Part shown: in pieces, positions 17,127 to 25,799 of the stretch
Layout: every line of letters starts with the position of its first letter
How positions within the stretch are numbered: position 1 is the first letter of the stretch
From: Streptomyces sp. SUK 48
Lineage (GTDB): Bacteria > Actinomycetota > Actinomycetes > Streptomycetales > Streptomycetaceae
NCBI RefSeq assembly: GCF_009650765.1
Contig: NZ_CP045740.1
Span: 6,424,001-6,488,000 of the forward strand
Reading direction: 5' to 3'
DNA: 64,000 nt
Program-made: the position numbers and the translations under genes
Notes under the pieces: model-generated
What the model saw: the letters and a program-made list of their open reading frames with translations, nothing else
What the model was told of the DNA's origin: nothing
Database searches by the model: none

Positions 17127-18665
17127 TCAGTTCTCGTCCTCGATCCAGCCCATGGTCCGGTCGACGGCCTTGAGCCAGTTCTTGTACTCACGGTCGCGGG
17201 TGTCCGCGTCCATCTGGGGGGTCCACTCGGCGGCCCGGCGCCAGTTGGCGCGCAGCTCGTCGGTGCTGGACCAGAAGCCGACGGCGAGGCCGGCGGCGTA
17301 GGCGGCGCCGAGGCAGGTGGTCTCGGCGACCATCGGGCGCACCACGGGCGCGTCCAGGACGTCGGCGAGCGTCTGCATCAGCAGGTTGTTGGAGGTCATG
17401 CCGCCGTCGACCTTCAGGGCCACCAGCTCGTCGCCGGAGTCCTTCACCATGGCGTCGGCGATCTCCCGGGTCTGCCAGGCGGTGGCCTCCAGGACGGCGC
17501 GCGCGAGGTGCGCCTTGGTGACGTACCGGGTCAGACCGGCGATCACACCGCGGGCGTCGGAGCGCCAGTGCGGGGCGAACAGGCCGGAGAAGGCCGGCAC
17601 GAAGTAGGCGCCGCCGTTGTCCTCGACCGAGAGCGCGAGCGTCTCGATCTCGGCGGCGGTGGAGATCAGGCCCATCTGGTCGCGCATCCACTGCACCAGC
17701 GAACCGGTGACGGCGATCGAGCCCTCCAGGGCGTAGATCGTGGGCTGCTCGCCGATCTTGTAGCCGACGGTGGTCAGCAGACCGGCGTACGAGTTGATGA
17801 TCTTGTCGCCGGTGTTCATCACCATGAAGGTGCCGGTGCCGTAGGTCGACTTGGTCTCGCCCTCGGAGAAACAGGTCTGGCCGAACAGGGCCGCCTGCTG
17901 GTCGCCGAGCGCGGAGGCGACCGGGATGCCGCCCAGCAGGTCGCCGAGCTTGCCGCCGGTGACCTCGCCGTAGACCTCGGCGGAGGAGCGGATCTCGGGC
18001 AGGATGTTCAGCGGCACGCCGATCGACTCGGCGATCTTCTCGTCCCACCGCATCGTGTGCAGGTTCATGAGCATGGTGCGCGAGGCGTTGGTGACGTCGG
18101 TGACGTGCCGGCCGCCGTTCACACCGCCGGTCAGGTTCCAGATGACCCAGGTGTCCATGGTGCCGAAGAGGATGTCCCCGGCGGCGGCGCGCTCCTTGAG
18201 GCCCTCGACGTTGTCGAGCAGCCAGCGGGCCTTGGGGCCGGCGAAGTAGGAGGCCAGCGGCAGGCCGGTCTCGCGGCGGAAGCGGTCCTGGCCGACGTTG
18301 CGGCCCAGCTCCCGGCAGAGGCCGTCGGTGCGGGTGTCCTGCCAGACGATGGCGTTGTGGACCGGCTCACCGGTGTTCTTGTCCCACAGCACGGTGGTCT
18401 CGCGCTGGTTGGTGATGCCGATGGCCTTGATGTCGTCGCGGGTGATGCCGGCCTTCTCGACGGCTCCGGCGACGACCTCCTGGACGTTGGTCCAGATCTC
18501 GTTGGCGTTGTGCTCGACCCAGCCCGGCTTCGGGAAGATCTGCTCGTGCTCCTTCTGGTCGACGGAGACGATGCGGCCGTCCCGGTCGAAGATGATGCAG
18601 CGCGAGGAGGTGGTGCCCTGGTCGATCGCCGCGATGAAGGGGCCTGCGGTGTGGGCGTCGGTCAC
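17127..18665 (-). CDS. glpK: Glycerol kinase
   Basis: A 512-residue FGGY-family kinase that phosphorylates glycerol with ATP to sn-glycerol 3-phosphate. The N-terminal phosphate motif DQGTTSSR is at 15-22; R-E-T-T-V-L-W, the I-V-W-Q-D-T-R-T segment and the C-terminal [15 protein letters not shown] signature are all intact. The GTG start at 18665 follows GGAGCAC. It is the middle gene of the glp operon, 74 bp after glpF. Confidence 0.96.
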   Translation of the reverse strand: MTDAHTAGPFIAAIDQGTTSSRCIIFDRDGRIVSVDQKEHEQIFPKPGWVEHNANEIWTNVQEVVAGAVEKAGITRDDIKAIGITNQRETTVLWDKNTGEPVHNAIVWQDTRTDGLCRELGRNVGQDRFRRETGLPLASYFAGPKARWLLDNVEGLKERAAAGDILFGTMDTWVIWNLTGGVNGGRHVTDVTNASRTMLMNLHTMRWDEKIAESIGVPLNILPEIRSSAEVYGEVTGGKLGDLLGGIPVASALGDQQAALFGQTCFSEGETKSTYGTGTFMVMNTGDKIINSYAGLLTTVGYKIGEQPTIYALEGSIAVTGSLVQWMRDQMGLISTAAEIETLALSVEDNGGAYFVPAFSGLFAPHWRSDARGVIAGLTRYVTKAHLARAVLEATAWQTREIADAMVKDSGDELVALKVDGGMTSNNLLMQTLADVLDAPVVRPMVAETTCLGAAYAAGLAVGFWSSTDELRANWRRAAEWTPQMDADTRDREYKNWLKAVDRTMGWIEDEN

Positions 18666-18739
18666 TGTGTGCTCCTGAAAGGTCCGTGGTTGAGGGGCTG
18701 AACGTACGGCGCGTGCGCGAATTCCCTGTGGGGGTTTCG

Positions 18740-19531
18740 TCAGAAGGCGACGTTGTAGATACCCGCCGCGATGGCGGCACCGATCAGCGGGCCGACCACC
18801 GGGATCCAGGCGTAGCTCCAGTCGGAGCCGCCCTTGTTGGGCAGCGGCAGCAGGGCGTGCACGATGCGCGGACCGAGGTCACGGGCCGGGTTGATCGCGT
18901 AGCCCGTCGGGCCGCCGAGGGACAGGCCGATGGCCACCACCACGAAGGCGGTGATCAGACCGCCGAGCGCGCCGAGGCCGTTGCCATTGTTGTTCAGGCC
19001 CTGCGTGAGGACCGCGAGGATCAGCACGATGGTGCCGATGATCTCCGTGACGAGGTTCTGCACCACGTTCCGGATCTCCGGACCGGTGGAGAAGATGCCG
19101 AGTACCGGGCCGGCGCCCTGCTCCTGGGCCTCGACCGCCTTGGTCGTCGTGTCCTGCGCGCCCGGACCGCCGACGATCTCCTTGTCGGTCAGGTGCGCGT
19201 GGAACTGCCCGTAGTAGGCGAGCCACACCAGGACCGCACCGATCATGGCGCCGAGGAGCTGGCCGCCGAGGTAGTACGGAACGTTGCTCCAGTCGCTGTT
19301 CTTGATGGCCAGGGCGACGGTGACGGCCGGGTTCAGATGGGCGCCGGAGAGCGGCGCGGAGATGTAGACGGCCGTCATGACCGCGAAGCCCCACCCGAAG
19401 GCGATGGCGACCCAGCCGGCGTTACGCGCCTTGGATGCCTTCAGCGTGACGGCGGCACAGACGCCGCCGCCGAGCAGGATGAGTATGGCGGTACCGAGGG
19501 TCTCGCCGATGAAGATGTCGGAGCTGGACAC
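18740..19531 (-). CDS. glpF: Glycerol facilitator (MIP family)
   Basis: A 263-residue inner-membrane channel with six predicted helices and two pore loops, NPA at 67-69 and NPA at 214-216. Asp218 (N-P-A-R-D) is the marker of glycerol facilitators as opposed to water-only aquaporins. A polar insertion at about 112-150 separates helices 3 and 4. First gene of the operon; a GylR-like operator lies 130 bp upstream. Confidence 0.95.
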   Translation of the reverse strand: MSSSDIFIGETLGTAILILLGGGVCAAVTLKASKARNAGWVAIAFGWGFAVMTAVYISAPLSGAHLNPAVTVALAIKNSDWSNVPYYLGGQLLGAMIGAVLVWLAYYGQFHAHLTDKEIVGGPGAQDTTTKAVEAQEQGAGPVLGIFSTGPEIRNVVQNLVTEIIGTIVLILAVLTQGLNNNGNGLGALGGLITAFVVVAIGLSLGGPTGYAINPARDLGPRIVHALLPLPNKGGSDWSYAWIPVVGPLIGAAIAAGIYNVAF

Positions 19532-19884
19532 CCGCGACTCCTTTGTCCTTCGTCCAGGGGTGAGCGAACCCCGGTCCCACCGGGGGTTCTGGTGCCCTCG
19601 GGGTGAGAGCGATACCGGCCCTTGGCGTTGTCACACTCTAACGCGTATTACCGATAGGTGTTCGACAATGCCGACCGATGGACGGGAGTCTCGCTTCGGT
19701 GTTACGCGTGCGTCAAGAGTTCTCTTATCGAAAACCGGATCGTTATTGATCGCCGACGACTATCACTCTTCGCTACGCTATGTAGTTTTAGCCCCGCTTT
19801 GTCCACTTCAGGGTAGGCCGAGAGCCGGAACGCCGCCCGGCGTCCCGGCCATACCCACGACAGAGCGTGATCCCTCGGGGACCC
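19532..19884. other. Intergenic region gylR-glpF (353 bp), glp promoter
   Basis: No gene is seen. The region is much less GC-rich than its surroundings between about 19640 and 19790. It holds an operator-like sequence (19658-19675) and, on the minus strand, TAATAC (19645-19650) as a possible -10 for glpFKD. A second TTGACG hexamer is at about 19712-19717. An imperfect hairpin just after the gylR stop (about 19824-19849) may end gylR transcription. Confidence 0.5.
19658..19675. promoter_or_regulatory. Putative GylR operator upstream of glpF
   Basis: GTGTTCGACAATGCCGAC matches the inverse of a sequence upstream of gylR (20733-20751) at 16 of 18 positions. The core TTCGRCAWTGYCGAA is a near-palindrome, as expected for a dimeric IclR-type regulator. 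It lies just upstream of, or at, the likely -35. Confidence 0.6.
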
Positions 19885-20649
19885 TCAGAACCGCCCGGCG
19901 CCCAGGTCCCTGGAGACCGCACGGGCGCAGTCGCGCACCGCGGCGATCAGCTCGGGCCGCAGCTCGCCGTCCCGGCACAGCCGCTCCACCGCACCCGTGA
20001 TGCCGACGGCGCCCACGGGCATCCGGCGGCGGTCGTGGACCGGCGCGGCGATCGAGGCCACGCCCTCCCACGTCTCCTCCACGTCGGCCGCGTAGCCCCG
20101 CGCGCGGGTGAGGTCGAGGATGTGCTCGAACTCCGCCGCGCCGCACACCGTGCGGTCCGTGAACGCCTTGCGCTCCGCCTCCAGCGCCTCGCTGTGCGCC
20201 ACCGGGTCGTACGCCGACAGCACCTTGCCCAGCGCCGTGCAGTGCAGGGGCTGCATGGCCCCGATCTCCAGCACCTGCCGGCTGTCGTCGGGCCGGAAGA
20301 CGTGGTGCACGATCAGCACGCCCTGCTGGTGCAGGACCCCCAGGTGCACGCTCTCCCCGCTGGAGCGGGCCAGATCGTCCGTCCACACCAGGGCGCGCGC
20401 CCGCAGCTCGTGGACGTCCAGATAGGTGGTGCCAAGGCGCAGCAGCTCCGCGCCCAGCTGATAGCGGCCCGAGGCGTCGTCCTGCTCCACGAAGCCCTCC
20501 TGCTGGAGGGTGCGCAGGATGCCGTGCGCGGTGCCCTTGGCGAGGCCGAGCGAGGAGGCGATGTCCGACAGCCCGAGCCGTCGCTCGCCGCCCGCGAGCA
20601 GCCGCAGCATCGCGGCCGCGCGTTCGAGCGACTGGATGTTCCGTGCCAT
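19885..20649 (-). CDS. gylR: GylR, IclR-family regulator of the glycerol operon
   Basis: A 254-residue regulator with an N-terminal winged helix-turn-helix (about 5-70, L-S-D-I-A-S-S-L-G-L-A-K-G-T-A-H) and a C-terminal IclR effector domain (75-250). In S. coelicolor GylR represses the glycerol operon and is relieved by glycerol 3-phosphate. Its place directly upstream of glpF on the same strand agrees with that role. Palindromic sites before both glpF and gylR suggest autoregulation. Confidence 0.92.
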   Translation of the reverse strand: MARNIQSLERAAAMLRLLAGGERRLGLSDIASSLGLAKGTAHGILRTLQQEGFVEQDDASGRYQLGAELLRLGTTYLDVHELRARALVWTDDLARSSGESVHLGVLHQQGVLIVHHVFRPDDSRQVLEIGAMQPLHCTALGKVLSAYDPVAHSEALEAERKAFTDRTVCGAAEFEHILDLTRARGYAADVEETWEGVASIAAPVHDRRRMPVGAVGITGAVERLCRDGELRPELIAAVRDCARAVSRDLGAGRF

Positions 20650-20962
20650 CGCCGTCCTGCCTCCGTCCCCTTCGACTGCCGAAACACATCTGTGGGCGAA
20701 GCGCCGCCGACTCCCTGCGCTTCGCTACCACCGTTCGGCAATGTCGAACACTACCGGTCCATGTCGACCTCCCGCTAATGGTCGGTCGACACCTGTTACC
20801 TCACACGTGGCCCGCGTGTGGCGCCGGGGCCATCCGCGTCCGTCTCGTGGACGCCTGTGCCCATCCAAGCCCACTCCCGGTTAGTCTGGCGCCGTGCGGC
20901 CCTCCCGCCTGACGTGGGGCACCGCATAGCCGACAGCCGTCGCACCTTCAGGGAGCCCTTAC
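20650..20962. other. Divergent promoter region gylR/metH (313 bp)
   Basis: No gene is seen. For metH, TAGTCT at 20882-20887 is a plausible -10, giving a leader of roughly 70 nt. I looked for a cobalamin-riboswitch B12 box and found none. For gylR there is an operator-like palindrome (20733-20751) and a shortened version, TTCGACTGCCGAA, at 20671-20683 close to its start. Confidence 0.5.
20733..20751. promoter_or_regulatory. Putative GylR operator upstream of gylR
   Basis: GTTCGGCAATGTCGAACAC contains TTCGGCA-A-TGTCGAA, with arms complementary at 6 of 7 positions. It is the inverted counterpart of the glpF site, differing at two bases. It lies 84 bp upstream of the gylR start. Confidence 0.6.
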
Positions 20963-23900
20963 ATGGCCTCGTTGCCAACGTCCCCTATCGCCGACAGCCG
21001 GACCCGTGCGTCCGCGCTCCGAGAGGCGCTCGCCACCCGCGTGGTGGTCGCCGACGGAGCCATGGGCACCATGCTCCAGGCCCAGGACCCGACCCTGGAC
21101 GACTTCCAGCAGCTCGAGGGCTGCAACGAGATCCTCAATCTCACCCGCCCCGACATCGTCCGCTCGGTCCACGAGGAGTACTTCGCCGTCGGCGTCGACT
21201 GCGTCGAGACCAACACCTTCGGCGCCAACCACTCCGCCCTCGGCGAGTACGACATCTCCGACCGCGTCCACGAACTCTCCGAGGCCGGCGCCCGCGTCGC
21301 CCGCGAGAGCGCCGACGCCTTCACCGCCCGCGACGGCCGCCCCCGCTGGGTCCTCGGCTCCATGGGCCCCGGCACCAAGCTGCCCACCCTCGGCCACGCG
21401 CCCTACCCCACGCTGCGCGACGCCTACCAGGCGAACGCCGAGGGACTGATCGAGGGCGGCGCCGACGCGCTCCTCGTGGAGACCACCCAGGACCTCCTCC
21501 AGACCAAGGCATCCGTCATCGGCGCCCGCAGCGCCCTGGCCGCGCTCGGCCTGGACGTCCCGGTGATCGTCTCGGTCACCGTCGAGACCACCGGCACCAT
21601 GCTGCTGGGCTCCGAGATCGGCGCGGCCCTCACCGCGCTCGAACCGCTCGGCATCGACATGATCGGCCTGAACTGCGCCACCGGCCCGGCCGAGATGAGC
21701 GAGCACCTGCGCTATCTCGCCCGCAACGCGCGCATCCCGCTGTCCTGCATGCCCAACGCGGGCCTGCCCGTCCTCGGCAAGAACGGCGCCCACTACCCGC
21801 TGACCGCCCCCGAGCTGGCCGACGCCCAGGAGACGTTCGTCCGCGAGTACGGCCTCTCGCTCGTCGGCGGCTGCTGCGGTACGACCCCCGAACACCTGCG
21901 CCAGGTCGTGGAGCGCGTGCGGGGCCTGACCCCGCCGGCCCGCGACCCGCGCCCGGAGCCGGGGGCCGCGTCCCTGTACCAGTCGGTGCCGTTCCGCCAG
22001 GACACCTCCTACCTGGCGATCGGCGAGCGGACGAACGCGAACGGGTCGAAGAAGTTCCGCGAGGCGATGCTGGAGGCCCGCTGGGACGACTGCGTGGAGA
22101 TGGCCCGGGAGCAGATCCGCGAGGGCGCGCACATGCTCGACCTGTGCGTGGACTACGTCGGCCGGGACGGCGTCGCCGACATGGCGGAACTCGCCGGGCG
22201 CCTCGCGACGGCCTCGACCCTGCCGATCGTGCTGGACTCCACCGAGGTGAACGTCATCGAGGCCGGTCTGGAGCGCCTGGGCGGCCGCGCGGTGATCAAC
22301 TCGGTGAACTACGAGGACGGCGACGGGCCCGAGTCCCGCTTCGCGAAGGTCACCGACCTCGCCCGCCGCCACGGCGCCGCGCTGATCGCGCTGACGATCG
22401 ACGAGGAGGGCCAGGCCCGTACCGTCGAGAACAAGGTCGCGATCGCCGAGCGGCTGATCGCGGACCTGACCGGCAACTGGGGCATCCTCGAGTCGGACAT
22501 CCTGATCGACACCCTGACCTTCACCATCTGCACCGGCCAGGAGGAGTCCCGCAAGGACGGCATCGCGACGATCGGGGCGATCCGCGAGCTGAAGAAGCGG
22601 CATCCGGACGTGCAGACCACGCTGGGCCTGTCGAACATCTCCTTCGGCCTCAACCCGGCCGCCCGCATCCTGCTCAACAGCGTGTTCCTGGACGAGTGCG
22701 TCAAGGCGGGCCTGGACTCGGCCATCGTGCACGCCTCGAAGATCCTCCCCATCGCGCGTTTCACCGAGGAGGAGGTGCAGACGGCGCTCGACCTGATCCA
22801 CGACCGGCGCGCCGAAGGCTACGACCCCCTCCAGAAGCTCATGCAGCTGTTCGAGGGCGCCACCGCCAAGTCGCTGAAGGCGGGCAGGGCCGAGGAACTG
22901 GCCGCGCTGCCGCTGGAGGAGCGCCTCAAGCGGCGGATCATCGACGGTGAACGCAACGGCCTGGAGGCCGATCTGGACACCGCGCTCCAGGACCGTCCCG
23001 CCCTGGACATCGTCAACGAGACGCTGCTGGACGGGATGAAGGTCGTCGGCGAGCTGTTCGGCTCGGGCCAGATGCAGCTGCCGTTCGTGCTCCAGTCCGC
23101 CGAGGTGATGAAGGCCGCGGTCGCCCACCTCGAACCCCACATGGAGAAGTCGGACGCCGACGGCAAGGGCACCATCGTGCTGGCCACGGTGCGCGGCGAC
23201 GTCCACGACATCGGCAAGAACCTCGTCGACATCATCCTGTCGAACAACGGCTACAACGTGGTCAACCTGGGCATCAAGCAGCCCGTCTCCGCGATCCTGG
23301 AGGCCGCCGAGGAACACCGCGCCGACGTGATCGGCATGTCCGGGCTGCTGGTGAAGTCCACGGTGATCATGAAGGAGAACCTGGAGGAGCTCAACCAGCG
23401 CGACCTGGCCGGCACCTACCCCGTCATCCTCGGCGGCGCCGCCCTCACCCGCGCCTACGTCGAACAGGACCTCCACGAGATCTACCAGGGCGAGGTCCGC
23501 TACGCCCGCGACGCCTTCGAGGGCCTGCGCCTGATGGACGCCCTCATCGGCGTCAAGCGCGGCGTCCCCGGCGCCAAACTCCCCGAACTCAAGCAACGCC
23601 GGGTCCGCGCCACGGCCCCCGTCGAGGTGACCGAACGCCCGGAGGAGGGCCACGTCCGCTCCGACGTCTCCACCACCAACCCGGTACCCGCCCCGCCGTT
23701 CCGGGGCACCCGCGTCATCAAGGGCATCCAGCTCAAGGAGTACGCCTCCTGGCTGGACGAGGGCGCCCTCTTCAAGGGCCAGTGGGGGCTGAAGCAGGTC
23801 CGCACCGGCGAGGGACCGTCGTACGAGGAACTGGTCGAGACCGAGGGCCGGCCCCGGCTGCGCGGGCTCCTGGACCGGCTCCAGACGGAGAACCTGCTCG

Positions 23901-24478
23901 AAGCGGCCGTGGTCTACGGCTACTTCCCCTGCGTCTCCAAGGACGACGACCTCATCGTCCTGGACGAACAGGGCAACGAACGCACCCGGTTCACCTTCCC
24001 GCGCCAGCGCCGCGGCCGCCGCCTGTGCCTCGCCGACTTCTTCCGCCCGGAGGAATCCGGCGAGACGGACGTCGTCGGCTTCCAGGTCGTCACCGTCGGC
24101 TCCCGCATCGGCGAGGAGACGGCCAAGCTGTTCGAGGCCAACGCCTACCGCGACTACCTCGAACTCCACGGCCTGTCCGTCCAGCTGGCCGAGGCCCTCG
24201 CCGAGTACTGGCACGCCCGCGTGCGCACCGAACTCGGCTTCGGCGGCGAGGACCCCGCCGACATCGAGGACATGTTCGCCCTGAAGTACCGCGGCGCCCG
24301 CTTCTCCCTCGGCTACGGCGCCTGCCCGGACCTGGAGGACCGCGGCAAGATCGCGGCCCTGCTGGAGCCCGAGCGGATCGGCGTCCACCTCTCCGAGGAG
24401 TTCCAGCTGCACCCCGAGCAGTCCACGGACGCCATCGTGATCCACCACCCGGAGGCGAAGTACTTCAACGCCCGCTGA
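20963..24478 (+). CDS. metH: Cobalamin-dependent methionine synthase
   Basis: An 1171-residue four-module enzyme that moves a methyl group from methyl-tetrahydrofolate to homocysteine through cobalamin. Order: homocysteine domain (1-330) with zinc ligands C238, C304 and C305; folate domain (about 350-620, with I-G-E-R-T-N-A-N-G); cobalamin domain (about 640-870) with D-x-H-D-I-G-K-N and ligand H748; C-terminal AdoMet-reactivation domain (about 900-1171). All modules are full length. It is divergent from gylR and stands alone. Confidence 0.97.
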   Translation: MASLPTSPIADSRTRASALREALATRVVVADGAMGTMLQAQDPTLDDFQQLEGCNEILNLTRPDIVRSVHEEYFAVGVDCVETNTFGANHSALGEYDISDRVHELSEAGARVARESADAFTARDGRPRWVLGSMGPGTKLPTLGHAPYPTLRDAYQANAEGLIEGGADALLVETTQDLLQTKASVIGARSALAALGLDVPVIVSVTVETTGTMLLGSEIGAALTALEPLGIDMIGLNCATGPAEMSEHLRYLARNARIPLSCMPNAGLPVLGKNGAHYPLTAPELADAQETFVREYGLSLVGGCCGTTPEHLRQVVERVRGLTPPARDPRPEPGAASLYQSVPFRQDTSYLAIGERTNANGSKKFREAMLEARWDDCVEMAREQIREGAHMLDLCVDYVGRDGVADMAELAGRLATASTLPIVLDSTEVNVIEAGLERLGGRAVINSVNYEDGDGPESRFAKVTDLARRHGAALIALTIDEEGQARTVENKVAIAERLIADLTGNWGILESDILIDTLTFTICTGQEESRKDGIATIGAIRELKKRHPDVQTTLGLSNISFGLNPAARILLNSVFLDECVKAGLDSAIVHASKILPIARFTEEEVQTALDLIHDRRAEGYDPLQKLMQLFEGATAKSLKAGRAEELAALPLEERLKRRIIDGERNGLEADLDTALQDRPALDIVNETLLDGMKVVGELFGSGQMQLPFVLQSAEVMKAAVAHLEPHMEKSDADGKGTIVLATVRGDVHDIGKNLVDIILSNNGYNVVNLGIKQPVSAILEAAEEHRADVIGMSGLLVKSTVIMKENLEELNQRDLAGTYPVILGGAALTRAYVEQDLHEIYQGEVRYARDAFEGLRLMDALIGVKRGVPGAKLPELKQRRVRATAPVEVTERPEEGHVRSDVSTTNPVPAPPFRGTRVIKGIQLKEYASWLDEGALFKGQWGLKQVRTGEGPSYEELVETEGRPRLRGLLDRLQTENLLEAAVVYGYFPCVSKDDDLIVLDEQGNERTRFTFPRQRRGRRLCLADFFRPEESGETDVVGFQVVTVGSRIGEETAKLFEANAYRDYLELHGLSVQLAEALAEYWHARVRTELGFGGEDPADIEDMFALKYRGARFSLGYGACPDLEDRGKIAALLEPERIGVHLSEEFQLHPEQSTDAIVIHHPEAKYFNAR

Positions 24479-24603
24479 GGCATATGCCAAGGGCATCAGG
24501 AAGCGTCCTCCGGGCCCGCCGGGGGTGTTCTCCGGGATACCCCGGCCACCGGCGATAAACGAAGCGCTTCGCCGCGCCGCGTCGTACACTGGTCGGTCCA
24601 CCG

Positions 24604-24634
24604 CAGGCCGGTTCCCCGCACGGGAACCGGCCTG
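24604..24634 (+). promoter_or_regulatory. Perfect hairpin in the leader of the HAD gene
   Basis: A 13-bp perfect stem (24604-24616 with 24622-24634) and a 5-nt loop lie between a likely -10 (TACACT, 24585-24590) and the AAGGAGG ribosome site. There is no T tract. It could be a leader RNA element or a terminator for read-through from metH. Confidence 0.45.
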
Positions 24635-24660
24635 AACGTCCCTCAAGGAGGTGCGCCCGG

Positions 24661-25362
24661 ATGACCAGCACGGTCCCCGCGCTCGGAACCCGTTCGGCCG
24701 AAGGTTCCGCCCTGCAAGCGGTCCTCCTCGACATGGACGGCACCCTGGTGGACACCGAGGGCTTCTGGTGGGACGTCGAGGAGGAGGTCTTCGCCGCCCT
24801 CGGCCACACCCTGGACGACTCCTGGAAGCACATCGTGGTCGGCGGCCCGATGACCCGCAGCGCCGGCTTCCTCATCGAAGCCACCGGCGCCGACATCACC
24901 CTCGCCGAACTCAGCGTCCTGCTCAACGACGGCTTCGAGGCCCGCATCAGCACCGGCCTGCCCCTCAAACCCGGCGCCGCCCGGCTGCTCGCCGAACTGC
25001 ACCAGCACCGCATCCCCACCGCCCTGGTCTCCGCCTCCCACCGGCGCATCATCGACCGCGTCCTCGCCGTCCTCGGCCCGCACCACTTCGCCCTGTCCAT
25101 CGCCGGCGACGAGGTCAGCCGCACCAAGCCCTTCCCCGACCCCTACCTCCTCGCCGCCGCCGGACTCGGCGCCCACCCCGCCCGGTGCGCCGTCGTCGAG
25201 GACACCTCCACCGGCGTCGCCGCCGCCGAGGCCGCCGGCTGCCGCGTCGTCGCCGTACCCTCCCTCGCCCCCATCGGCCCGGCCGAACGACGCACCGTCG
25301 TCCCCTCCCTGGAACACGTCGACCTCGCATTTCTGCACGGCCTGATGACGGAAATGCCCTAG
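24661..25362 (+). CDS. HAD-superfamily phosphatase
   Basis: A 233-residue beta-phosphoglucomutase-like hydrolase. The nucleophile motif D-M-D-G-T-L-V-D-T is at about 23-31, motif II S-A-S-H near 122, the catalytic Lys in R-T-K-P-F-P-D near 155, and motif III V-V-E-D-T-S-T-G near 178. A helical cap lies between motifs I and II. The substrate is probably a sugar phosphate or nucleotide-like phosphate, but cannot be fixed. A strong AAGGAGG precedes the ATG. Monocistronic. Confidence 0.9.
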   Translation: MTSTVPALGTRSAEGSALQAVLLDMDGTLVDTEGFWWDVEEEVFAALGHTLDDSWKHIVVGGPMTRSAGFLIEATGADITLAELSVLLNDGFEARISTGLPLKPGAARLLAELHQHRIPTALVSASHRRIIDRVLAVLGPHHFALSIAGDEVSRTKPFPDPYLLAAAGLGAHPARCAVVEDTSTGVAAAEAAGCRVVAVPSLAPIGPAERRTVVPSLEHVDLAFLHGLMTEMP

Positions 25363-25799
25363 CCGTTCACCCAGCGTGCAAAGGCCATTGACCGCCCGCC
25401 TCGAATAACCGCGGAAGCACGTCCAGAGAAATTCACGGCATGCCCACACGGCCGAATTCGACCGCCGGCCCGCCCAGTTGAAGTTGTGACGTTCGCCACC
25501 CCGGGACCCCTCGACAAGAGGTGACGAGTGTGCAGACCGACCCGGTTCGACCGGGAACGGCGGTTCCTTGTGTCCCGATTGGTGAGACGCTGCACTAATC
25601 CTGCCACTGTCGGGTTTTCGGTGTGTCCACACCCGGTTTCACAGCGTGATGAAGAGTCAACTCACGCGGCTGTGAACGCCCCACGGGGCGCGGACTAATC
25701 TCGACGCGAGAACATCACCGAAGAAACCCCCGTGCCCCGCCGCGCGCCACCCATGCGCGCCGGAAACACGGACCCGAACAGCTCTGGAGAAACCCCCGC
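25363..25799. other. Intergenic region (437 bp)
   Basis: No gene is seen. TAATCT at 25696-25701 is a candidate -10 for the substrate-binding protein, which would give a leader of about 90 nt. An ACTAATC string occurs at 25593 and again at 25694. Base composition is more AT-rich than in the genes. No convincing terminator for the HAD gene was found. Confidence 0.4.

Noticed and set aside
20752..20962. Possible cobalamin riboswitch before metH
   Set aside because: No B12 box or supporting stems were found in the roughly 70-nt leader.
20948..24646. A 1232-codon open frame antisense to metH
   Set aside because: It mirrors the metH codons; the sense protein is a full, motif-complete methionine synthase. 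Long antisense frames are expected at this GC content.
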